Shown here piece after piece: positions 12,929-26,300 of a stretch of DNA of 64,000 nucleotides (the stretch's first letter is position 1; each line of letters starts with the position of its first letter). A program made the translations under genes and the position numbers. The notes beneath the pieces are model-generated. The model was not told where the DNA came from. It made no database searches and was given only the letters and a program-made list of their open reading frames with translations. Source of the DNA: Amaranthus tricolor (Eukaryota; Streptophyta; Magnoliopsida; Caryophyllales; Amaranthaceae); contig NC_080053.1 of assembly GCF_026212465.1 (NCBI RefSeq), positions 3,555,681-3,619,680 of the forward strand, written 5' to 3'.

Positions 12929-15900
12929 TCAATCAAAAGGGCGGGCTCTATTTGCTAAGTTTCCAATGCTTGTACCAGCAATATATCCACCGGTCCATGC
13001 ATTCTACAAAAATACACATTCAATATACAAGCAACTGTTAAGAAACCAATTAAGCCATTAGCTTTAAACTGACGGTTGAAACACCAAAATATTTTATGTA
13101 CTCTATCAGTAATTAAACATGCATCAAAGGTAATGAATGTATACACTATACATCACGAAGACTTCGAGAAACTGACAGATTTCTCACCAAATTTCCAAGT
13201 TCCAAACTTTACAAACAAGAAAAAGCTCCTCTCAAGCGTAAATAGAAACATAGGAGTATTAAAAAGCTTGAAGGAATCGACCTTTGTAAAACCATACAGG
13301 AAGAATGAGAATTTTAGACCACCTTAAGCCAATTGGTGTATCCCATTTTCATGAAAATCATTGTTGGGTGTGTAGAAGAGAAATATTAAGAAGTGCAAGC
13401 AAATGTTATCAAGTAGAAACAATCTTTGATTATGAAGATAATGAGGAGGCAAATAAAGTACATTTCAGGTTGCATATCAAGTTCAACATTCTAAGAACCT
13501 CATAACAATCTCTCCATATATTCACGCTATAGGCCTTTTAACACATTCTAATTGAAAAGGAAGTGTGTTGATTGATTTGATAAACCAATATCAGATAGAA
13601 TGTGAATGAAAAACAGTCCGCAAAAGATTAAACTATATTAGTTAAGGTTTTTCTATAATACAATCAGAGCTTCAGATGAAAATTTTCCTCCATGAAGTTT
13701 AGCCCATCCATAGACCTAAGAAAAACGTCATCAATTTCCGGTTTCATGATTAGGAAAAGGGATCATCTTGTATTAGGTCAGTCATTGGAACATCATAAGA
13801 TCACAAGAATGAAGAATCTACATCTATTATGAGATGACAAAAGAGATCACAAACAGGTTTAGAATGATACCTGAAAATTGAACCCGCCGGTTACACCATC
13901 AACATTCAATATCTGCAAAAACAAAGGGATGCTTGGGATTTTTACAAAGCCTCTTCTACTTTCAATGCCATTAAAAAATTCAACACATAGTTTCACTTTC
14001 TCAAACAAATATGGACCACACCACTGCATTCATAAGTGATTTTCCAATGCAAAATATCGCCCACATGACAGTATCACGACCATATTGCCAAAGATTTTGA
14101 TCTTTATGGTTTTTTGTAGAGCGTGATACAACTGAGTGATAAGTCGGACAAGTGTTGAACAAACTTTGAGAAAAACACTTAAAAAGAAGACTAGGGATTA
14201 CCTCTCCAGCAAAGAATAAATTGCGGAGTATTTTGCTTTCCATCGTGTTCAAAGAAACCTTCACAATAGGCAGCATCACATCTTAAGTTCACTATTACAA
14301 TTTAAAAATAGGAAAATTATTAAAAGAGGGAATAGATGGAAGAGGAGTACCTCAGACAAGGGAACACCTCCAGCAGTCACAAATTCATCTTTAAATTGGC
14401 CCTTGAGCAAAATATGTCTCAGACACTAAACAACAAAAAAAGAGAAAAAAGAGAAGAGATAGAGTGCGGATCTTATACCTTTCCTGTCACGTGAAATGGA
14501 CATTGTTTGATAAGGGAGACAACTGAAGACAATGAAACACTAGAAATGGAAGCCCATGAGATATCTTCAGCTAAACCCTGCAAAGAATCTGAGTGGTTTA
14601 GGAATCAAAAATAAAACATTAACACTATCGGCCCGTTTTCTTGGCAAGTTACAGTCATACTTATTCTACTTTAATCATCCCGTTTTCTTCACAAATTTAA
14701 TTCCAATACATAACCATTTGGAGAGGTGGTAATAGATAATTGTGAATAAAGTGCTTTTATAATCAAAGTTTCATCACCTAGGGAATAATACAGTACACTT
14801 CATGAAAATTTACATCACAAATCATTACAATTACTAGCATTTAGTACCAACAACCAAACGGATCCTATAATTAATGCCAACGACAAACCTAGTTATGGTT
14901 CAAGAGGGTGCAATGCACCCCCTATTTGCAAGATAAAAATAAATTATAATAGTACAATTTTTAACTAAAAAAAGCAATATAAATTTCGTCGATCATTACA
15001 AATTTTCAATATTGCACCCCCGAGTTCAAAATTTTGGGACCGCCACTGAATAAAAAGAAATATTGTCTACCTCACGCTGAAGCAAATATTTCCAAAATCT
15101 CTTGACAAGGCTGAATTCTGAAGGACTCGAATTCACCACCTTTTGCTTCTGTACAAATCAACATGCCAAGAGAACAACAAATTGAGCTAATAAAAGATGA
15201 AAAGCCAAGAGAACAATATGGTCACATTACATCACTCAGTACAACAAACAAAAAAATCTTTTTTACAATATATTGGATGCCCAATTTTAACCACTCCAAA
15301 TGTAAATGGAATGTAAGTCATGTAACCCGTGAAAAAAGTCCCAAAAGGATGGTAGTACCAGTCAAGTCACGCTCAAATACCATAAGGTATTTCTTTACCT
15401 TTAAAAATTAAAACAATCCACACCAAGCAAGTAAATTTAAACTTTCTGGTGATAAAGAAAAAGTATAGTGAGTCCGAAGTACAGGCATAGGAAGAGATGG
15501 AGATTATTGCTTTGAAAGACAACAATAGCTTATTCTCTTCAACATATTTCAGGAACTTATTCTTTATCACACAAATCAGACCATAAAGTTTCCAATCATA
15601 AAGCTTCAAAGTTCAAACCAAACCAAATTTCTTACACTAATTTCCATTACAAATTACAATCATACTAGACCAGAATGATTCAAACCAGTTCAAAGCAAAC
15701 CAAACGAAACCTTAATAAAATGATATTAGATCGCTTATTTAAGAGCGGGCTTTAAATTAAAGTATGTCCAATCCAAATATTTCATTTTATATATACTTTC
15801 TAAAGCAAGTATATCATATTTTCCACCCATCTCACTTTTAGTAAAGAAAAAAAGGTACTTTTCACGTTAATGGGAGTGATGAGGTTATCATAACGCTTAA

Positions 15901-18900
15901 ATAATGGTCCAAAGCATGAAATATCCTTTGATACAACCCAAAACGGTTTTTATACCTTTACAATCCGGGAAATATCGAGACGTCTTTTTATTGAAAACCT
16001 TTACAACGACGCGATGTGGTTTTCTTTTTCTACTATGGTACTTAACCGCCTTATTAAAGCATGAATCAATGTGAATTTAACATGAATCAAAGTTCACAAC
16101 AAGAGATAGTAATCCTACATTCTTACAGAGCTTTACAGAGGAGAGTTAATTACAGCAAAATGCTTCTTCTGATTAAAGAGGATTGACTTCACTTCTTCTT
16201 TATGAAGATCAGGTGCAAAATCTAATACTAGTGTCCCTGGATGAAGTTAAATAAGGTCAAGTCACAGAGAGACAACATAGTTAAACTGCACAAGGAATTT
16301 GTTTAAAATTTAAATACTGCATACCCTTGTAGTTTGAGCTGTGAAGATCACGAGCTGACCAGGCAGATAATCGAAGAATTACAGGACCACTAAGTCCCCA
16401 GTGAGTGACTAGCATTGGTCCAATCTGCGATTGATAATGAGTTAATTGTTGTATATCACTAGAGTCTACTAATGAAAAGCTATTGTGTATCACAATATTA
16501 CAAGACATCAAAAAGCATGGCACTACAAGACATCAAAAATCATGCAAATGCCATGCCTGTGTAAGTTGCGGTATATTTCTTCCACCATTGTCGAGTTTCA
16601 ATTTAGCTTTCACCTTGGAAAAGGTAACCTAAATGACAAAAAAATACAAGAAAATCAATTGCCAAAAAAAGACTAGAAAGTGTTAGGAATCAATGAGTGC
16701 ACTTAATCCACCTTATGTTGTTCATGGACACAATTGTTAGGAACATCGCACCATATTTCAGAAGTCAGCTATTCTACTTTCTCAATTCTCACCCTAATGC
16801 TCAGCACAACATACACCAAGGACAACATTACTCATCATCGAGTTTACAACTTATGCAATAACATAGTTGTGAAGAAAAGAAATACTAATAGTCATGAAAC
16901 AATGACACTAAGAGAAAAATATTGCATGTTGTTAATTAGAGAATTGTGATCATAAGTGCATCATTCGGTCATACTAATTAGTTGAAAGCTATAAATTAGA
17001 TATTGGTGATTAGAAATTATTTTCTTCAACTTGTAACAATTAGGATTTATTGTCAAAACCTCAAAAAAAACATTAAATCACACAGAGAAATGAGTCTGTA
17101 TGAAAATAAATAAAGAAGACGCTACTTGCACTCTTCTAATATTTTCTTGAAGTCCTATTGTGAGAGCAGGCTTGCAAATGGTACCCTTCTAGGATGAAGA
17201 GGAAAATTTTATTTTCTTGAGAGCAAAGGGAACTTCCTTACAATAAAAAGGCCAGAAAAAGTTTAGGCATAAAATCAAAAATGAATCCTATAACCGATTG
17301 TCTTCCTCTTTCCCTAAGCGATGGGTAGGTTGATGGGCACGAGCACACACATGTTAATAAGCTTCCTTTTATAGAATTACTTTACCCGTCATTGGGATAC
17401 GGGATACCAATCTATCATGTTTGTCTTCTAAGTTAAGAATAATGAAGTTTCCATATCTATATTCGAAACACATTCAGATTGTACAACACTCTCTTGCACA
17501 AAAAGACATCCATTCTTCTAGTCAAGTACAATTTTCAACAAAAAAAGCTAAAAACAAAGACCAAGCATCCTATGGATATAGTGTTCTTTGAACTCCTAAT
17601 TTTGATTATGAATTCTTCATGCAATCAACCTTTGTTTTTAAAGGGTAAGTTTGCACCTATCCAAAGCTTAGGTCCAAACCCTTCCTAAGTGAGAGTTACG
17701 TAATGACATTGGGGTGATATAATAAAAAAGGTGGAGTTTTGATTATCTACATGAAGTTTAATCAATATTGAGTCTTTTGCAGATAATTTCAACAATCCGA
17801 TTCAAGTACTCTTAAAAGTTCCGTTTATACTGCTTAAAAAAACGTTTCTTTTATGAATAGCTTCCCTCATATATATGGGGATTTTATACAATTAACTAAT
17901 GTACTGAAACGCATTGAAGAAAAAGATACCACAAAACATATGAGTTGCTATAAACTATATTACTAACGCTTGTTAGTCGATACTTTTTTCGAATGTGAAT
18001 ATGTGCTCAAGTGTTCAACTCAACGATCTAATGAAAATTTTCCATAGATTTGGCCTAAAATAAGCTTAATCAGTGTTTAAACCAAGTTAGGAATTGAGGA
18101 TTCGATAAAGGTATGTGAAAAGGAAACAACACAGTAGATGCACTCTAAAGCAGGGGGAGATGGAGATCCAACAATGACAATGATTAAATGTACAGATAAT
18201 TGGATGATAAATCAGGGAAAAAATAGAGGAGATAAGAAATTTAGTACTCCTGCTAGTTCAGCCAAGTTGGAGTCTTTGATCTTGAAGGTGAAGAGGCTAG
18301 GAACTGGATCTATAATCGAATGGCCAAGTTGACCAGCAAGACTATAACCCTGTAACATGTAATAACATTTCATCAAGATAACAATAATATCATGAAGTAA
18401 AGAAAATAATATTAACACTCAAACAACCTGCTTGCTGCTTCCAGTAGCAAGTAACAAATAATCAGCTTCCAAAAGGTTAACAGAAGAAGATGCACGCATT
18501 TCAATATTGAGAACAAGCTTCCCTGAAGCACTGATAGATGCAGTAGTAACAGTCTTTCCTGTCTGCACTAAAACTGCATCAAGTAATACATTCCAACAAT
18601 TTGCAGTGCAATATTAACATTAGGTCAAGAAGGATAGGCTTTTAAAGCAGCATAGAAATCTTTATTGTGACATACATGAAAATAGTTATTCAGAAGCCCA
18701 AAGAGGTCATGCAAGGAGATGCTACCATACACAAAAATCAAGAATTTTCGTCGCAATTGCGATAACGGACATGATGTTGCGAACACGGTACCTCGTGGTG
18801 TTACAACTCGTTTCGTGGACATTGCATGTGTATTGTTAGCTTGAAAATATTTTTTTTATCCTAGAAAATCAAGTATTCTACAACATATATTCAAAATAAA

Positions 18901-21492
18901 GCATATAATAGACCCTTTAAAACCTAGAAGTAATAGACATTAAAAAAAAAAAAGATTGTAATGACTACTATGCAGGCTAAGATGGTTTGGATATGTGCAA
19001 AGAAAGGATTTTGACTCCCCCGTTAGAAGAGTAGAAAGCATCATAGTGGAGGGTAAGAGAAGTCGAGGAAGACCTAAGAAAACGTGGGTGGAGCAGATCA
19101 AGAACGATTAAATGAGTTGCGCCTCTCTACGAACCTGACTAGGGATAGGAGTAGTTGGAGACGTCAGATCCATGTTTTAGACTACTAGTAGTTTCTTTAG
19201 TTACCTCCCTGCCCTAGGGTCTAGTTGCTACTTACACGTTTTGTTTTGTTTCTTTGTATAATTATCGTGGTTTACTTTATTTTTGTTTTTATTTTCTTTT
19301 TTTCTCATTTGTTTTCTTTGTTGGTTAGATATAACTTCTGCTTATGTTGTCTTTCTCTGCTAATAGTTGCACTCTTGAGACAATGTTGCCACTCATATCC
19401 TCCTTTTGCAGGGCTCTTATTGTTTGGGGTTAAAACCGACCGCTTTCCTCTAGTCCTCCCTGTGAAGGGGGTACGGATATGGATTGTCCGTCACCTTACC
19501 TCACCCAGACCCTGCTTTCGGGCGGGATATTGGGTATAATGATGGTTGTCACTCCATGATTTTAAATCAAATACTTCTAGAACTAGTTTTACCAGAGTTT
19601 CAAAGTTCTTTAAGACAACCATGCAAAAAATGTAAATAGACCCAGTCAAAACTCATAAGTTAACTGATGGATAACATGACAGGGCAGTAGTGATGACATA
19701 CCTCCTCTATTTCTTGCTTCATTCATAAGGCAATCAACAACTGAAGATGAGCTATTATTGACAGGAAATACACGACCATCACTTTCAGTCTGACAGCAGT
19801 ATAAAAATTTCAACAATGAAAATGAAACTCATACACAAAAATAAGCATCTTGTTAGCTAGTAGCTACTCCCTCTGCCCTTGATTCAGCAACACTTACTTA
19901 ATTTGGTTTTCCTAATTATTTTGCAGCGCATCCATTTTATGACCTTTTCTGTACCTATATCTCTACTCCCCTACTTGCTTGACCCAACCCGTTTTCTCTT
20001 CCCTTCTAAAAACAAGTGTTGCAAAATTAAAGGTGTTGAGTGAGTACTTACTACCTTTGTGAAAGGAAAGGAAACAAAACAAAGCAAATGATGAAAGGTA
20101 ACAAAATTTTTGTAACCTTAAGTTTGACTCCACGGTCAATAAACCATGACATAGTATCAAATGGACCGTGCATGCTAAAGAAGGATCCCTTCAATTCTTT
20201 ATTTCCCCGAGGGTAATTTTCTGCCAGTATCTGCAAGAGCAATTTCAAATCTTGCTTTACGAAGAGAAGCAGATGTCCAAATTTCAGTGAGCAAAATTTT
20301 ATTTCCAATGATCTCATTATTGTTCATTCAAAATCAAGAGCAATGCAAGGAAAGACCATAATGACTCTCAAAGTCTCAATGCAAGGAACTACTACCTTGA
20401 GTCTAATATAATTTTCTATAAGTTACCACTTCAGCTAAGATTTTAGATTAATGCAAATGAATATAATTCCAACTGGATATCATAATTTTAAAGCCTCATG
20501 AACATGTAAGCTAAGTATGATTATACCAAGGAAATGGTGAACATATCAAGTAGGCTGCCATTTGAAGCTTTTACCGTTTACTTACCACATTTTCATGGAA
20601 ATGCCCATTAGTCACATTGCATCTACCCCCTCCAGAAACTTTTACCTGCTTCACACATAGATTACAACAATACATGGCCCAAACTAACATGAGCAAAGGA
20701 AGGAATTGCACCATAAACATTTAACATTTGTGAAAATTGAGAGACAGGGAAGTTCACAAGGCAATTTGAAATGTACTTCTACAAGTTATTGTTAAATTTA
20801 AAACGCAGTTTTACCATCAAGATGACTCAACAAATATGGGTCTTCTCAAGGACATACATAAGAAAACGGGAATAACATGTTATGGAAAAAATACAGGGTC
20901 TCATCCTCTGCTTTATAGTACATGGTATGCCTTTGATATTGCTACACTACACATTAAAAGGTCTCACTGGACTATGTAGTTGCAAAATCAAATGATATAA
21001 AAGTAATTTGAAACTAAATAAGAAAGAGCCAAAAGGGGTAGCTATACCTTAGAAAGTGGGTTGCCCTTTTCAAACACACTAACATTGAGATTGGGAGCAA
21101 CAGTTTTAGCCCAAATAGCCCCATAGATTCCAGCAGCACCAGCACCCACTACCACCAATGATTCTTCATTCAACTGCCCACCATTGAAATCAATAAATAA
21201 CTTGAATTAAAAAGAAGCGACTCAGGTCTCGGGAGCATGTATTACTCTCACAAGTCCCAGAAGGAACCTGGGTTCAACTCTCGAACCCTAAACCTAACCT
21301 ACACTCCAAAGAAATGAGAGATTGATAAAAAAATAAAAAAATAAAAAAAAAAAAAGGAGATACCTTTGGATTGGGAACTTGAGCAAAAACTGCGAAATTG
21401 GATGTTCTGGTAGGAGCATTAGTGTTATGTTTGAAGAACAAAATAGAGTTGCGATGGAGGAAGGCAGACTCAAAACTAAAGCTTAAGCTCAT
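12929..21492 (-). CDS. HI0933-type FAD/NAD(P)-dependent oxidoreductase, 16 exons, complete
   Basis: The gene reads leftward. Exons from the start are 21492-21364, 21173-21048, 20645-20586, 20230-20117, 19789-19702, 18573-18428, 18349-18248, 16628-16557, 16424-16325, 16236-16154, 15148-15071, 14577-14479, 14401-14351, 14258-14202, 13912-13871 and 13003-12929. They sum to 1422 nt with phases that join throughout, giving 473 residues. Residues 1-43 are rich in S, F, N and T with few acids and look like a plastid or mitochondrial leader. VVVGAGAAG (50-58) is the FAD dinucleotide motif, followed by SGGGRCNVTN (89-98), LATGS (214-218), DPVPSLFTF, THWGLSGP (286-293), GGVPLSE (410-416), NLFFAGE and GVTGGFNFQNAWTGG near the C-terminus, in the order typical of the HI0933/YhiN/BaiN flavoproteins. 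The substrate in plants is not known to me. Fifteen introns are GT-AG or nearly so; the one after 16557 appears to use a GC donor. Two introns hold recognisable mobile DNA. Confidence 0.93.
14628..14872. mobile_element. MITE-like insertion in an oxidoreductase intron
   Basis: The ends read GGCCCGTTTTCTTGG and CAACCAAACGGATCC, loosely inverted and of the kind seen in small hAT- or Harbinger-derived plant MITEs. It sits in the intron between the 15148-15071 and 14577-14479 exons. Borders and superfamily are uncertain. Confidence 0.35.
14889..15048. mobile_element. hAT-like MITE in an oxidoreductase intron
   Basis: The right end in complement reads CAGTGGCGGTCCC and, about 25 bp in, GGGGGTGCAAT. 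The left end reads TAGTTATGGTTCAAGAGGGTGCAAT. The ends resemble each other as inverted repeats of hAT type. I cannot see a clean target duplication. It lies immediately right of another MITE-like segment. Confidence 0.4.
18960..19550 (+). mobile_element. RTE-type LINE, 3' fragment
   Basis: In the intron between oxidoreductase exons 19789-19702 and 18573-18428, on the opposite strand to the gene. The plus strand encodes the end of a reverse transcriptase ORF: RLRWFGYVQRKD, then SRGRPKKTWVEQIKND, then after a one-base frameshift near 19110 NELRLSTNLTRDRSSWR to a TAG near 19187. The following 3' tail (ACCTCACCCAGACCCTGC, GGGCGGGATATTGGGTATAATGATG) is like that of plant RTE elements. It is truncated at the 5' end and dead. 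Confidence 0.8.
19866..20047. mobile_element. Stowaway-like MITE remnant in an oxidoreductase intron
   Basis: The left end reads ACTCCCTCTGCCC with CAACACTTACTTAATTT; the right end in complement reads GTACTCACTCAACACC with AATTTTGCAACACTTG. These are diverged inverted ends flanked by T and A bases. Length is about 180 bp. Confidence 0.45.
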
Positions 21493-21699
21493 GGGTCGCC
21501 AATGCTATTGTTTGCTACCAGTTCCAGTACCAACAACGTCAACAGGATAACATGGGAACTGGGAAGACGAATTGTTTGTTTGATGAATGCTTATCCATTA
21601 AAATGTTATTAGCTGTTCACCTTTTTCATTGCCTCTCTAGTTCACTCGTACAAAGTATCCGATTTGACTTTTTTTTTTTTTTTTTGGTTACTTGAATAT

Positions 21700-22115
21700 T
21701 ATTATTATTATTATTATTTTTTTTAGAAATAAGAATAATTATATTACACCAAAACAATATCCGAGTACAAATACAAAGAAACAAGATGATGCCAAAGCAT
21801 CATGAGCACTAGCGAGAGCCACCTTCTAGGAAGGGTTCCCAATCAAGACTTAATCATTTATAGCATTATTCCAAGAACAAGATTACAAAGCAAGGAGCCA
21901 ATCTATTTGCCTATCATTCTCCTTGCACAGTTGAATTAGCCTATTTTCACACTCCACTTGATCTGATTGATGATGTGTGTTGTAGTTGATGTATCTTTTT
22001 TTCTCCAAATAACATCATTCCGTAATTTCCAAACACCATAAATTGTCTCTGCAATTGCAACTAGTAAGGCTCGCTTCTTCATTCTGTTCCCCCTGATTAT
22101 TATTATTATTATTTT
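21700..22115 (-). mobile_element. L1-type LINE, 3' fragment
   Basis: Read leftward from about 22090, the translation KRALLVAIAETIYGVWKLRN followed by DVIWRKK is typical of the C-terminal, zinc-binding end of plant L1 reverse transcriptase ORFs. Stops follow, then an A-rich tail represented by the T and ATT runs at about 21670-21720. A second run of ATT repeats lies at 22095-22115. It is a 5'-truncated relic just upstream of the oxidoreductase start codon, so it may lie near the promoter of that gene. Confidence 0.65.
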
Positions 22116-22178
22116 TTTTTGTTTTAAGAAAAGTGATTAATTATTAGTTTTGTGCAAGATTTATTGTACAAATTCATA

Positions 22179-22434
22179 CTCCCTCTAATTCATATCAATT
22201 GTATTATTTAGTTTTGACGTATTATCCAATGTATTAATTTAATCTTAAATATCTCTAATTGTGCATAATTAAAAATTATAATTTAATATTAATAAAATTT
22301 ACATTTAAATGAATCAAATAAGATTCCACTTGACTATATTTTGACGTCTAGATTAAAAATAAAGTACAAATTAAAAGTGATCGATAAATAGTGTCAAAAA
22401 ACTATATAGGACAATTAAGGTGAAATGAAGGGAG
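22179..22434. mobile_element. Stowaway-type MITE
   Basis: The ends read CTCCCTCTAATTCATATCAATTG and, at the right, TTAAGGTGAAATGAAGGGAG, which are inverted at CTCCCT and CAATTG/CAATTA. TA lies at both borders (22177-22178 and 22435-22436). About 256 bp, non-coding. Confidence 0.65.
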
Positions 22435-22436
22435 TA

Positions 22437-22919
22437 TTGTATGTTGTTGTTAATGAACATTATTAGATTTATTAGTTTTGTTTAAATTTTGTGATTAATA
22501 ATTAGTTTTGTTTAATATTTGTTGTAAAATCTGTTATTATTATTATTATTTATATTGTTGTTACCGAACATTAAGTTTATTGGTATCCGACTTTTACCTT
22601 TCAATAAATGTTTAAATGATGGCATGATCAATGTGTTGGTCCATAAAGATGGTTTCTACTATCTCTTCCTAGTTTGAACTCCAAAACTGGAGGAGTACGT
22701 TTCTTCCCCTCAATGATTAACCTAGCTGATAGCTCCATAGCTAGGAAGAGGTCAACATTTTGTAGGGCACACTAGCATCGGTGACGTAATTACCATGTAT
22801 TCTCCATGAGCAAATGTACTATCAGTGGATTTATTTGTTACATTTGTAAGTTATTATTTGTCAGTGTTTGATAGATAAGAAATTTATTTTAATCATTGTT
22901 TTTGCATGTGTGTGTGAGA
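22437..22919. other. AT-rich DNA, possible left part of a degenerate LTR element
   Basis: No exon recognised. The block 22660-22800 is less AT-rich and precedes the gypsy gag relic, so it may belong to the same retroelement. Confidence 0.3.
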
Positions 22920-23170
22920 TTATTTTATAAACTGTGAGAATCGTAATTCAAGAGGCAAAGGGATTAGATTTTAAGGAATTGCAATCACAACAACCTTCTT
23001 GAAAAGATTTTCACAAGTTATATGAAAGGGAAAGAAATGACAAAGATGCCACAATCAAGAAGCTTGATTCTCAAATTTATGAACTTAAGCTCTTGGCTAA
23101 ACGAGATAGCTAAAATTATGATCACTATGAGCATGAAGATAAAGAAGGATTCGAGTCAAGATGAAGAGAG

Positions 23171-23337
23171 TATTAGAATATATTAGAATAATATCTTTTG
23201 ATTACTAGAATATTTTGTATAATCTTTATGATTGTGTAGAATATTAGGAAAATATTTAGTTTCCTAAAGTATAGTTTGTAATCTTGTATAGATTAACATT
23301 ACTCCTAATGAGAAAGGCAACCAAAATCATTCTTACA
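23171..23337 (+). repeat. 5' LTR of the copia element
   Basis: Nearly identical to 27725-27892. The first two bases TG are missing relative to the right copy. It is followed directly by TGGTATCATTAGCC, the probable primer-binding site for initiator methionine tRNA. Confidence 0.9.
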
Positions 23338-23366
23338 TGGTATCATTAGCCTAGTTTTTTTTTTTT

Positions 23367-26300
23367 TTGATCCCTCACATCCCTTCCTCCCCCTTGCCGC
23401 CACCTCTTTCTTCACCTTTCCTTGTTGCTCTCTCCATGGCCTCTCCCACAAAAATTCATCCCACCAATTTGGTTACTAACATTAAAACGAGCGTGCCTAT
23501 CCAACTTGATGAAGATGGTTCTAATTTTCATACTTGGGTCACCTTATTCAAGCTTCATTATCGAGCTCACCTTGTTGATTCGCACATTCTTCTCGATGAC
23601 TCCTCTAAAGCATTAGTTTCTAAAGATTCTGAATGGCAACGTCTTGATGACATTGTTCGCACATGGATTTATGGTTCTATTAGTCCATCTCTCCTTCAAT
23701 CTATAGTTCGTCCCGATGATTGTGCCTTTGATGCTTGGCATCGTATTGAGAACAATTTTCAAAATAATAAGACATCTCGCATTCTTCATCTTAATCTCAA
23801 TTTAATGACATTTCTCTATCCACTTTTTCCAATGTGAAATCTTATTGCAATGAACTTGAAACTATTGCTACTTCCCTTAATAATCTTGGCACTTCTATCA
23901 CCCATAGTCGATTGGCTCTCCAAGTTCTCCATGGCTTGACTTCGGACTACAAAACTTTTTGGTCTTTGGTTCAACATATGAATCCCATTCCCTCTTTTGA
24001 TACTCTTCGTTCTATGTTAGAATTGGAAGAGCGCTCCAATCATAAACACAATTCTCCCGCTCAAGATTCGGCCCTTATTACTACAAACAAAGCTTCTTTT
24101 CCCGAAAAAATTCCGCTCATTTTAATAACCGTGGCCCTCCCCACCACCGTGGTGGCCACCGTCACTCTCGTTGTGGTGGCCGGACCTACCGTGGCAGCCA
24201 CCCTGGCTCCGCCAATCCTGCTGGTCACTAGCAACAACATTCCAGGCCCCATTTACCCTTTCATTCTCGGCCCAACAGACTCCCTACTGGCCCACCCTCC
24301 TTTCCATCTTATTTTACTCCTAGTTGGCCTTCTTGGGCCAGACACAATTGGGCCTAGCCTGCTACTCTATTTCCCATTACACCTTGGGCTCCTCCTTCTT
24401 CAAGCAATGGACCTTCTGTTGGTTTTCTTGGTCCGCAACCAGCACAAAGTTATCAAACCGGGACTAATGCTTCTATGAATTATATTTCTATGGACATCGA
24501 TCATGCCATGAACACTCTCTCTTTGTCTACTCCGGATGAGCAATTTTATATGGATACCGGTGCCACATCCCACATGACTCGATCTCAAGGTACTTTACTT
24601 CCTTATTTTCCTTTAAAGCATCAAGTCAATAATGCTATTGTTGTCAGTAATGGTAATTTAATTTCAGTTCTTGGTCACGGGCATATTTATTTTCCTTCCT
24701 CCCAAAAATCCCTTACCCTAAAAAATGTCTTACATGCACCTAAACTTATTAAAAACCTTCACTCATGATAATATGGTTTCCGTTGAATTTGATCCTTTTG
24801 GCTTTTCTCTGAAGGATTTGGCCACGGGGAGCATCGTTCTGAGATCTAATAGCACGGGTGATCTTTATCCTTTCCCATCTACACATGGAGCTTCTCCTTC
24901 GTCTTCCACATCATCGGCTTTTTCCGTTTTTTCTTCTAGTATTTGGCATTCCTGTTTAGGACATCCGGGCAATGCAGTTTTAACTTCTTGTATTCTTCTC
25001 GTTTAATTCAATGTAATAAAGATTCTCATTTTGTTTGTCATTCTTGTCCTTTAGGGAAACACATTCAATTACCTTTTGTTAATTCTATGTCTATGAGTTC
25101 TAAACCTTTTGATATTGTTCATAGTGATTTGTGGACATCTCCTATTTCTAGTCCATCATCTCCTATTTCTAGTCCATCGGGATATAAATATTATGTTCTT
25201 TTTCTTGATAATTATACTAATTTTTTGTAGACTTTTCCTTTATTTCGAAAATCTCAAATTTATGATGTGTTTGTGAATTTCAATATTTTTGTTAATACCC
25301 AATTTGAACTTAATATAAAATCATTCCAATGTGATAACGGGGGTGAATTTGACAATAATATGTTTCATCAATTTTGTACTAGTCGGGGTATTACTCTTCG
25401 TTTTTCTTGTCCTTACACATCTTCTCAAAATGGCAAATCCGAACACAAAATCCGCTCCATCAATAACATCATTTGTACTCTTTTATGTCATGCTTCCCTT
25501 CCTCCGTCTTTTTGGCCTCACGCCTTAAACACGGCTACTTATCTCCTTAATATTCTTCCTTCTAAACTTCTTGGTAATCTCACTCCCACTCATTTTCTTT
25601 ATCATAAGTCTCCTACATATACTCATCTACGGGTTTTTGGGTGTTTATGTTTCCCTCTTTTTCCATCTACTACTATTCACAAACTCCATCCACGTTCCAC
25701 TCCATGTGTCTTTTTAGGATACTCGTCTTCTCATAGAGGTTACAAGTGCTATGATCTCTCATCCCGTAAAATCATTATATCTCGACATGTTCTATTCGAT
25801 GAGGTCACCTTTCCCTTTTTTCAATCTCCTTCCCCGTCTCCCCAAAACTACCAATTCTTAAATGATAATATCCCACTTCATTTGCTCAAAACATCCCATA
25901 CAAATCCCTCCCCTACTAGGCCTGCTCCTACGCCCAGCCCAACTGCTCAACCTTCCCCTATCCAGCTTCAGCAGATTAGCCTAACAACTTCACCTCCCCA
26001 GCCTATTCTTCCCTCTGGGCCTAATCTTTCGCCTAGCCCAATAGCTACTCCCCCCTCCCTCTGCCAGCCTACTTCCTCTACTGGGCCTCTCTCTGCTTCC
26101 GGCCCATCAGCTTCCTCCAGCCCATCAAAAACCTTCCCAACCCATCAGCATTCTCTCCCTGCTTCCACTCCACTTCTGGGCCTGCTTCCATTTTCGGCCC
26201 AGTTGCTATCCCAACTTCTACTGGGCCTGCCTCACGCAGCCTAGTCCATTCCCACCCTCCTTCTTCCTCTTCCTCTTCCATACCCAACTCTCCATCATCA

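Noticed and set aside
25850..26244. Proline/serine-rich protein as a separate gene
   Set aside because: It is the low-complexity spacer between integrase and reverse transcriptase of the copia element.
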